This document shows, in pieces, positions 54,744-64,000 of a DNA stretch of 64,000 nt. The position numbers and the translations under genes are program-made. Source of the DNA: Cycas panzhihuaensis (Eukaryota > Cycadophyta); NCBI GenBank assembly GCA_023213395.1, contig CM041465.1:120039741-120103740 (forward strand), written 5' to 3'. The notes beneath the pieces are model-generated. The model saw only the letters and a list, made by a program, of their open reading frames with translations, was not told the DNA's origin and searched no databases. How positions within the stretch are numbered: position 1 is the stretch's first letter; every line of letters starts with the position of its first letter.

Positions 54744-55590
54744 ATTGGAATATTCACCAAGAAATTTATGATCATTATCTACTACTTCAATTTGATTGCA
54801 ACTTTACTTAACCTTGATCCCAGAGGCACTCAACATTTCTAGAACTCCTAAATCACGGTTATGGTACACAAAAGTTTTGCAAAATTCCTTACTCAGCAAA
54901 TCCCAATTTGTCAACTTCATTTTTTCACACTGATTGTACCATAAGCTCGAGATTCCCTCAAGAGTCTAAGCCCATCTTTGCACCCATTCACCTCTTGGAA
55001 CTTGCTTTGTTTTCAAAATTTGTTCACAATTCTTTATATGAACCATGGAATCATCATTATGTCAAAATGTCAGCAATTCATTGTCTTGTTTTTGAAACCT
55101 TAATAAAAAAAATTTACGCAATTCATTCCATGATTTGAAATTGCTACCATAAACAGAAAACCATATGGCAGCTTGACCCTCAAGAGACAATAGAAACAAC
55201 AAGTAACGAAAATTTTCAGTCTGATTGTTATTCATTAATAGTCGAGTACAATACTCTATATGATTGTTTGCTTGGTTTACTTAACCTCAGAATTTATTTC
55301 TATTCGTGAAACTTTCTTTCAGGTTCCTTACAATTTCTTCTGTTTGAAGAATCGCCACTTCATCATTTGAGATTGCTTGATCTTTTGGTTCTAGAGGGTC
55401 CATACATACTTCTAGTTTGTAGCATGGAGCAGATTTTGTTTCACCCCAGGCATTTTGCAACCAATTCACCATATATACCGACGATGCACTACTTGGTAGG
55501 GTCAGTTATAACTAATATGCAATTACCGAACATGGGCTTACAGTAGGTTTTGATCCCACAATTGTGAATGATGATTTTCAATATGAGGCC
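54744..55590 (-). other. Linker between protease and RT of element C
   Basis: Broken minus-strand coding DNA. A 61-residue frame at 55287-55472 is charged (MVNWLQNAWGETKSAPCYKL, then acidic) and has no known motif. The equivalent linker in element E is of similar length. Confidence 0.5.
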
Positions 55591-56119
55591 CATCTGAGCA
55601 TAGTGGCAGGGTCACAACTTTATTTCTTGCCTTTAATGTAAATGTGAATTCTCCCCAATCTTGAATAGCCTTTATGGCTAATAGCCATGGTCTTCCCAAC
55701 AATGCTAGATAAGTTCTCTTTTCATTTTACATCTGTACCACTGCAAAGTCCAACAAGACAATGATTCCTGCAACTGTGGTTGGTAGATTCACCAACGTTC
55801 CCATTGGTCTAACCTACAATTGGTTGGCCAATCTTATTGAATAATTTGGGGCAACCATTTTCAACCTTCCCAATTCTATCCAAGAAGATTCAGGGAGTAC
55901 ATTAACTCTCGATCCCCTGTCCACAATTGTTTTACATAGCATCGTCCCAAAAATGGCAATTGGCACCCTCAAGTCGACCCCCTTATCTTTGGCGACTCTC
56001 ACCACAGGCTTTTCTATCTGGTCTAAGATCAATTGTTGAAAATAACCAGCCTCCCAGCATTTGAATACAACAGCAATAGGGATTGAGACCCCTAATTCAA
56101 TTAATAAATCCTTAACCAT
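55591..56119 (-). pseudogene. Protease of element C with D-R-G active site
   Basis: The frame 55814-56119 contains MLCKTIVDRGSRVNVLPESS and WIELGRL. The active site is Asp-Arg-Gly where Asp-Ser/Thr-Gly is usual and where element E has Asp-Gly-Gly. The later landmark LLGRPWLLAIKAIQDW is at about 55660-55705. A preceding helix (LIELGVSIPIAVVFKCWEAG) leads in from gag. Stops interrupt the second half. Confidence 0.8.
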
Positions 56120-56149
56120 TTGAAGCCTTTACCATGGATTCATAACTTC

Positions 56150-58199
56150 TTTTAGATGGAGTTTTACAGAGGCCAATCGTCGCTTATATGTCTGTCCTTT
56201 AAATCACCCCCTCCTGTTGGAAGTCTTCTTGTTAAGCTTCGCCCATTACATCTTCCAAAATCTTGACAGCTTCCTGGAGTCTTTGTTTTTCTACTACCGG
56301 ATCCAAAAAAGTGTCTTGAATAGGCGTTGAGGTTACTTTCCTGCTTCGTGTTCGTAATTGAAGTGGCACTTCCTTATCTAGGACAATCACAACCAAATTA
56401 GCATTCTATGATTTATTTTTTGGGCAATTTGTCCACTCATGGTCTATTAGCCCACATTCTTCACAAATGAATTCACCACCTTTTTTCTCTAATGGGCAGT
56501 CCGATCTTAAAATGCCCCCATCTTTGGCATGAAAAACAACGAACTAGCTGTCTTTCCTTTATGTTATTTTCCTAATCTCTCCGTCTTTTGCAGGAATACA
56601 TTTTGAACATCATTTTTAGTTCGAGAAAAACATTCCCATGTATTATGATTAGTTTTTCTACAATACTCGCACCACATTACCGGTTTATTATGTTCATTCC
56701 TTACATGGCCTTGCTGATTGCAAGGTAGGGTACACCACATATTATCTCGCGACTTTTCCAATCGCATCCTGGTTAATTATGCACATAATTTTTCCAATTT
56801 TTGATTTTGGTACATATTAGCATGTATTGATATCGACGATTGCTATCTTAATGCTTCTACCTCTTTTTTCAGTGCTTCAATCTCCAAATTTGTTCCCATC
56901 TAGGGTGTTTGATTGTACGTTCCCCATGTCTGCACTCCTGATGATGGTTGAGGAAAAGCTTAACCCATTTGTCCTGTCTATTGAATTGTCCATTGAGAGT
57001 ACACAGTCTTCATTTCATTTTCAAACTTCAGGGCTAACTCACATACTTGTTCATAGTTATTCATCGGGTGCAACATAACTTTATCCCTTAATTATGGGAT
57101 TAAGCCTTGAACAAAATATTTCATTGCCAACATCGGGTTGATTACCATTATTGGTTGCATCTTGTTCATCATTATCCGCATTCGACCATCAAATCATTTA
57201 CAGACTCTCCAGGGCATTGTTTTGTTTCCTCTAAGGCTTAAAAGATGGCCATGGGATCTCTCAATTTTTGGAATCGATCCAAAAATTGATCTTGCAATCT
57301 TTCCCACAATAAATTTTGCGCTACGACATATTGGAACCATGCAATTGCTACTCTCCGCAATGTAGAAAAAAATCGAGCTTTTATTTCCTCTAGGTCTGTG
57401 ACTTTCTTTATTTTTAGCATATTTTTTAATAATGTTAAATGGTCCCCCGACTCTGTGGATCCGTCAAATTGTATGCTTGAAAAGACCGAATCGTTTTGTA
57501 CAATAATACAAAGTCCAATTGGTCTTGCTCCGCTCCCTTGACCCATTCCACTTAATGGTTGATTACCACTTTCTCTTGCATTGCTAAAAAGCGACTGGTT
57601 TGACGATGGGCCTCCACCTCCCAAGTTCTCCCCTGGTAGTAGGCTTCTGCCTCCTACATTCCCTCCTAGACTTACCATTGTCAACTTAAAAAGAGGATTT
57701 AAAATGTGACTCAAAGGGGTTCTGACTTCTAATCAATGATGATTCCACTCCCTATCTGTTGTACTGTACTACTCTAATTCAATTGAACTATTTTTACATT
57801 CTTGAGATGGTAAATTTTCAACAGGTTCTTTTTCACTTTTTCTCTTTTGGACTTCTATTTCAATGGAATCCTCTTCCAACGCATACCCTTGGTTATCTAC
57901 AGCTTGTATCGCCTTTTCTTTGATAGACACTCCAATAATTTCCACCTCTGTTTGCCTTTCGCCTTCCACACTCAATTTTCTTCTTCCAATCAAGTTAACA
58001 AGTGGTTGTCTCTTCACTTGCTCTCTTAGTGAGATTATAAATCTTGACTTTCTTACTCCCGTCTAGAGTCTATCGTTATCCCAACGTTCTCCGCGTTCTC
58101 TTCGTGATTCCTTTTCTACCCTGGGTGGCATGGAAAAGGTACCGTTTGTTTACTCAACTTTGCCCATTATGGCATTTTCATTCACTTGACTGTTTTTTA
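56150..58199 (-). pseudogene. Gag of element C
   Basis: The N-terminus (57769-58017) is Glu/Lys-rich. The capsid part (57238-57714) has SIQFDGSTESGDHLTLLKNM, FFSTLRRVAIAWFQYV and FLDRFQKL. Two CX2CX4HX4C zinc knuckles are visible: CEYCRKTNHNTWEC (about 56630-56675) and CEECGLIDHEWTNC (about 56425-56470), plus a damaged CFSCQRWGHF between them. Several frame changes separate the parts. Confidence 0.8.
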
Positions 58200-58213
58200 G
58201 GCAACATAACCAA
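58200..58213 (-). promoter_or_regulatory. Primer-binding site of element C
   Basis: The minus strand reads TTGGTTATGTTGCC, directly next to the LTR end GACCCACA. It differs from the E site (TTGGTTCCGTTGCT) at a few positions. Its position sets the LTR border at 58214. Confidence 0.6.
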
Positions 58214-59194
58214 TGTGGGTCATGCACCTATTCATCTACAAGTCATTCACCAACAGATAAGGCAAGCACAAGGAACACCCATCATGATGCAAAACATAAT
58301 ATCATTAAGATAGGGAACTGTGCCTGGTCCTCTCATAACCAGATAAGACCAGGCGGTACACAAAAAGTCGACTAGCCAATTAGGCCTACAACAATGAGAT
58401 TTCTACAACACAAGGTTCAAACCCCTCCCATCCCCTGTACATATACATGTTGTCCCATCCTTATTTATTTATAACATTTCAATGACTTCAACCACCATTG
58501 GTTACAACTGAGAACAACTAACAATGGTTGGCTTCCTACCTCATTACATCAATTTGTGTTTAAAAATACGTCTAGATTACTCTTGGATTGTAGTCCTTAA
58601 TTGTGATTTGCTCATAATTATATTCAAACTATGATCGGCTTGAAATCCTAACTGCAATCTGCTCATACTTGCGACCCCGACTGCAATCAGCTCATACTTG
58701 CGGCCCCGACTGTGATCAGCTCATTCTTGCGGCCTAAACTGCGATCTACTCATAACCACGACCCGAACCGTGATCTACTCGCAACCACGACCCGAACCGT
58801 GATCTGCTCGCAACCACAACTCGAACCATGATCTGCTTACAACCACAACCCAAATTGTGATTTGCTCGCAACCACAATCTGAACCACGATCAGCTCGCAC
58901 TCTTGACTCCAACTACGATCGGCTTGTACTCGTGACCTAGTCTGTGATCTGCTCGCGACCAACTATGATCAGTTCACAACCATGACCATGACTGCGATCT
59001 GCTCGTACTCATAACTCGAGTCGCGATCTGCTCGCAGTCGCAATCCAACTGTTATCTGCTCATAGACACTTCCCCCGACTACAATCTGCTCATAACCTGA
59101 CTACAATCTGCTTGTAGCCTGACTTCATTCATTTGCAAACTTACAAAATTTTAAAATTCTTTTCCAAAAATGTGTGTGCAGTTTTGCCCACACA
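58214..59194 (-). repeat. 5' LTR of element C
   Basis: About 981 bp, TGTGGGTCATGCACC to GTTTTGCCCACACA. It aligns with 32442-33563. The 29-bp array inside it is shorter, and the flanking non-array parts align closely. Confidence 0.85.
58630..59110. repeat. 29-bp tandem array inside the 5' LTR of C
   Basis: About 16 units of the same GATCTGCTCGCAACCACGAC type as in the partner LTR. Fewer units account for most of the length difference between the two LTRs. Confidence 0.88.
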
Positions 59195-59950
59195 TAACTT
59201 TTACACTTAAAACCTGAATATGTTCTATGCATTCGCTAGAGGAATGTATGGTTGTTTTGCACTGAAAATTGTTGTTATGGCCACTAGAATGCATTTGTCG
59301 CTTGACGCCCATCACTTTGGAACTTGATCTTGTTGAAATGAGGTATAATTTCGGTGATTTGGCACTTATTTCGACTCGTTTCCACTATGTACTATGTGTC
59401 AAAATGCTTAGAGGAACATACAATTATTTTTGTCACTTTACGTTTCTTTGTTATGTGCGTTCCTGATATTGTTATTTTTTGGAACGTATAGTGTATTTTG
59501 GAGGAATGTATACTTAAAATTTATCCTTTTTGATAATTTTTCCAATGATGATCTATTGCATCTTTTTTTTTTTTTTTTTCTTGTATATTTATTTTTCATC
59601 ATCACCATTTTTTTTTATAATCATTATTTTTCCATTTTCTATGCTATCATATTGCTTAACTGTATGATAAGAGTTACGATTATCTTTTCCATTTTTTATC
59701 TTTTTTGTATTTTTTTCATTTTAACGTATTAAACTGGAATCACTTTATGATATTGAGACAACCTCGATTGTCTCCAATGTCAAGCAACACGTATGATACA
59801 ACCAATTAATTCCTCTAATGAATTTGGCATACCCTAGCTGTGATAGGGTTTCAATCGACTGCCATTGACCAACGTTGGCAGTTGTGGGCCATCAATCTCT
59901 CTCAGCCTAACTGAGCCATTATTGAAAATTTTCTAGGCAATGTATGACCC
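59195..59950. other. Spacer of element B between extra ORF and integrase
   Basis: Equivalent to 45085-45690 of element E. It keeps ACGTATAGTG (near 59486) and GGAATGTAT words. A poly-T run lies at about 59561-59580. Plus-strand frames here (59269-59466, 59430-59732) come from T-rich composition and are not genes. Confidence 0.6.
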
Positions 59951-60954
59951 TAACGACTACATCTTCAACTTTTCAGGGTGTGTAAGAAACCGTCATATAA
60001 TCAAACCTTGTCTCCTTCTCGAAACTAAGTTGTTTTTAAATGGCGATCATGCCACGCCTTCTGCCTCATTTTTTCAATGTTTTGCAACCACTTGGCCTTG
60101 TGTCTTGTCTCTTCAAGTTGCAATAACTGACATAGTCATTCTCATACGGAATGGAAGTCATATAGTCAGCAAGATATAACAACTCTCAAGCAAGGTATCC
60201 CAAATTCAATTGGAAGATTGGCCTCCATTCTGTATACCAACTAGAATGGTGTCTATCTGGTTGCCCTTTTGAATGTAGTTTTGAAAGCCTGTAGCACTAA
60301 CAATAGTTTTTCTACCCAATCGAATTTGCCCATATCGCAAATTTTCGAAAGGGAATTTTCAATAATTTTACTAGAGCTTTCAACTTGTCCATTTTCTCGA
60401 GGATAGTAGGGTGTTGATTTACAGTGATTGATCATGACTTTCAATGTTAATATTTCTATTACTTGATTTAGAAAATGTGCACCTTAATCACCTAAAATTT
60501 CCAATGGGCACCCATAGTGTATGATGATTACTTTGTATAAGAACCTAGCTTTGCTATCTGGATCTACTCTTCTTAACAACCTTGCCTCCACCCCCTTGGT
60601 CGTGCAATTTATGGCCACAAGAATGTATCGAGCTTGAGATCGTCAAATTGTCGGTTTGATAGGCCCAACAAAATCAAGGCCCAATTTCTCAAATGGTGCC
60701 AATGGTAGGATTGGGTTGAGAGGCTAAAAGTCTTGACAACTTGGCTTCCCTTCCTGTTGGTAGTAGTTACACTTTTTGATCCAATTCTTGATATCTTCAA
60801 ACATTGTAGGCCACCAAAATCCCATTGATAATACTTTTTCCCATGTTGCTATCTTTCCCATATGACCTTCTACCACACCTTCAAATGCTTGGCTCATGAT
60901 TTGTTTGATTTTATGCAGTTTAACACAATGACGGAAATACCTCATTGGGGCCAA
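59951..60954 (-). pseudogene. Integrase of element B (decayed)
   Basis: Coding order: MSQAFEGVVEGHMGKIATWE and NYYQQEGKPSCQDF (zinc domain, 60724-60954; the second Cys-x-x-Cys is damaged), NWALILLGLSNRQF (the first catalytic Asp position reads Ile-Leu, so it is lost), KSTPYYPRENGQVESSSKII (Glu, 60360-60440), and QKAWHDRHLK near 60040. Several stops and frame changes are present. The same order as in E confirms that this is the right arm of B. Confidence 0.82.
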
Positions 60955-61119
60955 GATGATATGATTCCCCCTGAATCAATTGCTATGGTACTGCTTTCGA
61001 GCAAAATGTCTTCATTTTGTTTTATCCATGTTCGGTGGCAATTTGCCTATCACAAGATATTCAAGAATCCCTTCTTACCACTCTGTTGGAACTGCCTCTA
61101 CACTGAAGAATGTTGCATC

Positions 61120-61235
61120 TAGAAAATTATCTTGTATACCTATGGGCTTTTCCAAGTTTGACTAAGATTTTAAAAGTGAATTCGTAGAACAACATAAGCC
61201 ATCGACTAATTCAGCCCCTTAATATAGGCTTATTC
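61120..61235 (-). pseudogene. End of RNase H of element B, cut by F
   Basis: The minus strand reads a WLMLFYEFTFKIL-type block (about 61150-61200), which in element C is MMLFQEFTFKIVV near the end of RNase H. Similarity stops at 61235, where the LTR of element F starts. Confidence 0.65.
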
Positions 61236-62271
61236 TGATCCGAATTTGAATGGAAAAGTAAAGACTTAGTCCAATCGAAACAAATTCAGAACAAATTTAC
61301 AATAATGTTACATTAAATTTAAAAATATTTAGATTTTTCCTTACAAAATTCCATATTTTGTGCTCTATTGAGCATGCATAGGACTGCTACAGCAATTTGG
61401 GAGAGAAGAAATGTGTGTTGGGTGCATTTCGGGCTATTACACGCTCTTTGGTACCAATACCAACGATCTATGTATGAAGTTTTGGTTGTCGTTCAACCAA
61501 AAACCCTTTCTTGAAAAAGATTTCCGCCTGACATCTTCCTTGGACTGCTACGGCTAGTTTTCTTCTTCCTTTGGCTGCAACTAAGCCTTCTTGGGCTTCT
61601 TCAATGCCCCCATGAACAGATCTTAGCACTTTAATCTTGGAGCCGTTCTTCTTCCTTGAAACGTTATTTTGTATTAACTCCCCACAATTCTTGCTCCTTT
61701 TGCCACGTTTACAGCTGTTGGGCGTCCTCCTTTCCCTTTCTTAAAGAAGTTTGGGCAGTTTTTAACCCTGTTGTGCATGTTTTCTTTCTGAACGATTTTC
61801 TCATTTTAGTTTTTTAACTAACTTTTAATCGGTTGAAAAAAAACTGACTTAAAACCGTTTAATCTAGGGTTTTCTTTCTTCTATTGTGTAGAGGACACGT
61901 ATGAAATCGTCTTCCTAAAATTTCATACGAAACAGACTCCTTTTTCCCAGTCAAAATCGCGTCCATTTTTCCGTTTTTCGGGTTGCACTTGCGGTTGCAA
62001 TGGTTGCACTTGCAGGCTTCAAGTTGCACCTTCGAGTTGCACTAGTTGCACTTGCAGACTGCCCGGTTGCACTTGTAGTCTACTTGGTTGCACTTATATA
62101 CCACTTGGTTGCACTTGCAGCCCACTTGGTTGCACCTGCTTTGCATTTTTTAAGCATTTCAATGGCATTTTTCTATTAAATGAAGGTTACAAACATGAAA
62201 AACAAATATAACAAGGCATTTTATACCCATTTTAAAGAGTATTATGAAATTAAAGTTCCGAAAACGGATCA
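61236..62271 (-). repeat. 3' LTR of element F
   Basis: 1,036 bp bounded by a perfect 7-bp inverted repeat, TGATCCG at the left and CGGATCA at the right. The right side is followed by a polypurine tract on the minus strand. It contains a short tandem array built on GGTTGCACTT. Confidence 0.82.
61982..62148. repeat. GGTTGCACTT tandem array in the LTR of F
   Basis: Ten or so copies of a GTTGCACTTGCAG word. From 62065 onward they are spaced exactly 21 bp (62065, 62086, 62107, 62128); further left the spacing is irregular. Confidence 0.88.
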
Positions 62272-62288
62272 GAACTCTCCTTTTTTAG
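62272..62288 (-). promoter_or_regulatory. Polypurine tract of element F
   Basis: The minus strand reads AAAAAAGGAGAGTTC next to the TGATCCG start of the LTR. Confidence 0.8.
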
Positions 62289-62309
62289 GGTTTCATGGCC
62301 TCATGAACC

Positions 62310-62684
62310 TTATAGTTGTAGATGAGGGAATTTGACTTTCCCTTTCTCTCTACTGTACCATTTTGCCTTGCTAGGTGCTTGTCCTCCGAGGAAATCCATG
62401 GAGATACTCTCCCATGGTTGTGATGGAATAGGAAGTGGAGTGTACAATCCAAACTTCCTATTGGCCGGCTTTGATTGACTACACAATGTACATCCTCGTA
62501 CTGTTGTAGTCACGTCCTGCTGCATATTTGGCCAATACATATATCGTTGCAAATTCAACAATGTCTTTCCCACTCCAAAGTGTCCTTCAACTCGAAAGGT
62601 GTGAGCTTCTCTTACCCACTTCATTCGGTCTGCATGCTTTGGAATACAAAGCTTGTCTTGCTTGAAGAGGAGGCCATCTTTCAT
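62310..62684 (-). pseudogene. Integrase fragment of element F
   Basis: The frame has VEGHFGVGKTLLNLQRYMYW and CTLCSQSKPANRKFG (zinc domain), then PLPIPSQPWESISMDFLGGQ (first catalytic Asp). After that it turns into unrelated residues and stops at 62310. The rest of the core, the GPY/F module and any chromodomain (about 1 kb) are gone, and the PPT follows directly. The deletion lies between the first catalytic Asp and the PPT. Confidence 0.85.
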
Positions 62685-63300
62685 CTAAAAATCAGCAACT
62701 ACTTTTCCCTGCTGTAGGTGCTCAAAGATAGGCTTGAATGCTTCATCTTCCAAGTACAAATCAGCATATTCATCATGGCAAAAAAGCTAAAATTGCATAG
62801 CTACCAACAATCTAGAAATACCTTGTTGTTGAGGAGGTTTGGACAGCAAGTCTACAATTTTGTTTGTCGTGCCTTTCTTGTACTTGACCATGATGTGAAA
62901 TTGCTACAAATAGGACATCCACTTCATGTGCCTAGCCTGCTGCAATTTGGACTGAGTCTGCAAGAATTACAAAGGCTTGTGGTCGGTGTGGATGACCACC
63001 TCTTTTCCCAATAAATACAGTCTCCAATGCTTGACTTCTTGGTGCAATGCATAGAGCTCCTTATCGTAAGTTGGGTAGTTTATGACAGCTCCATTAAATG
63101 TCTCTAAATGGTATGCTATCGGTCTTCCCTCTTTCTTCAACACTGCTCCCATGGCATAGCCTAAAGCATCAGTCTCCAATTCAAATGGTTTCTGCAACGA
63201 GGGTAAGGCTAACACTAGTGCCTCACAAATTTTCTGCTTCAAAAGCCTGAAAGCTTTCCTTGTTCATTCTCCCAATGAAACTTTGCATGTCCTCCTGTTA
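62685..63300 (-). pseudogene. RNase H of element F
   Basis: KPFELETDALGYAMGAVLKK (catalytic Asp in E-T-D-A), PIAYHLETFNGAVINYPTYD, KELYALHQEVKHWRLYLLGK and VIHTDHKPL are in one frame at 62967-63242. The tail (FHIMVKYKKGTTNKIVDLLS-type block, about 62830-62900) is in another frame. Confidence 0.88.
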
Positions 63301-64000
63301 ATGCATGAAGAGGTGCTGCAATTTCAGAGAATCTGAAAATAAAGTTTCTAAAATATTGACATGAAACTTCTCACCTCTGTGGTTGTCTTGGGTGTGGGCC
63401 AATTGAGAATGACCTAATCTTTGCTGGGTCAATCTTCAATTTTCCTCCTCCAACTACAAAACCTAAGAAGATGAGAGATTGCTTTCCAAACTCACACTTC
63501 TTCATATTAAGTTTTAGCTGCTGCTCTTGGAGGACTTTGAGCACTTGCTTGACATGTTAGAGATGCTCCTCCCAAGTATGACTGAAAATCAAAATATCAT
63601 CTAGATAAACAATTACAAAGTCATCAATGAAGGGTCTTAATACCTGATTCATCAATCTCATGAAGGTGGCAGGCGCGTTGCACAGACCAAAAGGCATCAC
63701 CAACCATTCGAACAACCCTTGCTTCGATTTGAAGGCTGTCTTCCAAGTATCCTCCTCTCGGATTCAAACCTAATGGTAGCCTAATTTCAGGTCCAACTTG
63801 CTGAAATATCTTGCGGACTGCAACTGGTCCAACAAGTCGTCTATCCGTGGTAAGGGATGCCGATTCTTTATGGTGACCTTGTTCAAAGCCCAGTAGTCAA
63901 TGCACATTCTCCATCCTCCATCCTTCTTCGGCACCAAAACAATCGGTGAACCACATAGGGAACAACTTGGCTTGATCACTTCTTGCTCCAAGAGTTCTTG
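63301..64000 (-). pseudogene. Reverse transcriptase of element F, cut by window end
   Basis: The frame 63770-63991 reads [40 protein letters not shown] and [20 protein letters not shown]. Further left come the [17 protein letters not shown]-type block (about 63650-63710), the catalytic [13 protein letters not shown] (about 63585-63625) and the thumb. These are chromovirus-like RT motifs. Frame breaks lie near 63765 and 63350. Confidence 0.88.

Larger units (their letters stand above)
32442..59194 (-). mobile_element. Element C: Ty3/gypsy, minus strand, carries nested D and E
   Basis: LTRs lie at 32442-33563 (3') and 58214-59194 (5'). The order in coding direction is PBS, gag with zinc knuckles, protease, RT, [element D], RNase H, integrase, extra ORF, PPT, LTR. 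Without the 16.1-kb insert the element would be about 10.6 kb. Both LTRs contain a 29-bp tandem array. The RT catalytic box reads FLDDWT. It is inserted into the 3' region of element B. Confidence 0.85.
30253..61235 (-). mobile_element. Element B: Ty3/gypsy, minus strand, split by C and cut by F
   Basis: Left arm 30253-32441 (3' LTR and extra ORF), right arm 59195-61235 (spacer, integrase, end of RNase H). Element C fills the gap. The two arms match element E in order: LTR, extra ORF, spacer with ACGTATAGTG motifs, integrase. At 61236 the LTR of element F interrupts it just as RNase H begins, so RT, protease, gag and the 5' LTR lie beyond the window. No clear target duplication for C remains at the B/C junctions (GCTTT on the left, TAACT on the right). 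Confidence 0.75.
61236..64000 (-). mobile_element. Element F: Ty3/gypsy, minus strand, running off the right edge
   Basis: The 3' LTR (61236-62271) and PPT are followed by an integrase fragment, RNase H and RT. The IN C-terminus and any chromodomain are missing, because the integrase frame stops only about 20 bp from the PPT. This is an internal deletion. The left flank TATTC (61231-61235) should recur beyond the window if the insertion is simple. Confidence 0.8.

Noticed and set aside
59430-59732. 100-residue Phe-rich plus-strand frame resembling a membrane protein
   Set aside because: It is caused by T-rich non-coding spacer of element B, with a long poly-T run.

Overview
The window is nuclear DNA of a plant, almost certainly a seed plant with a large, retrotransposon-filled genome. 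The decayed plant receptor kinase, the low gene content, the old nested Ty3/gypsy elements and the slowly decaying repeats would suit a gymnosperm, but that last step is inference. No intact host gene was found. The only host-derived pieces are a decayed CRLK1-like receptor-kinase fragment (5.48-5.94 kb, +) and a duplicated last-exon-like fragment of an unrecognised gene (25.67-25.95 kb, -).

Layout from the left. 1-3.64 kb: the 3' part of a chromodomain Ty3/gypsy element (+), from protease to 3' LTR. 3.6-6.6 kb: gene-poor DNA with the CRLK1 relic. 6.64-10.23 kb: pieces of Ty1/copia elements, namely a minus-strand LTR with primer-binding site, a plus-strand gag relic, an LTR flanked by both a polypurine tract and a primer-site-like sequence, and a protease/GAG-pre-integrase relic. 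11.0-14.6 kb: a decayed Tat-like Ty3/gypsy pol (-). 14.6-18.4 kb: no recognisable gene. 18.36-19.4 kb: LTR-like DNA. 20.049-25.144 kb: a complete copia-type element (-) with two 380-bp LTRs, PBS, PPT and an exact ATAAC target duplication. It has gag but no recognisable pol and carries about 2 kb of unexplained plus-strand decayed coding DNA. 25.1-28.2 kb: the host exon fragment and a LINE reverse-transcriptase relic.

From 28.15 kb to the end the window is one nest of Ty3/gypsy elements. Element A (+; LTR, PBS, gag) is interrupted at 30.253 by B (-). B is interrupted at 32.442 by C (-; 32.442-59.194). C is interrupted between its RT and RNase H by chromovirus D (-; 37.452-53.566, exact ACATG duplication). 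D is interrupted inside its own 5' LTR by E (-; 43.001-53.445). B is also interrupted at 61.236 by chromovirus F (-), which runs off the right edge. A, B, C and E belong to one non-chromovirus lineage: the primer site resembles TTGGTTCCGTTGC, the RT catalytic box is LDDW in C and E, and B, C and E carry an extra sense-strand ORF between integrase and the 3' LTR with a shared ITGLPKEG-type block. That conserved third ORF, and a cluster of TACGTA motifs beside it, are the best candidates for under-described biology.

All retroelement genes follow the standard scheme: gag makes the particle, protease cuts the polyprotein, RT/RNase H copies the RNA, and integrase with or without a chromodomain inserts the DNA. 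Nearly every one carries stops or frameshifts, so the locus is a fossil record rather than an active gene set.
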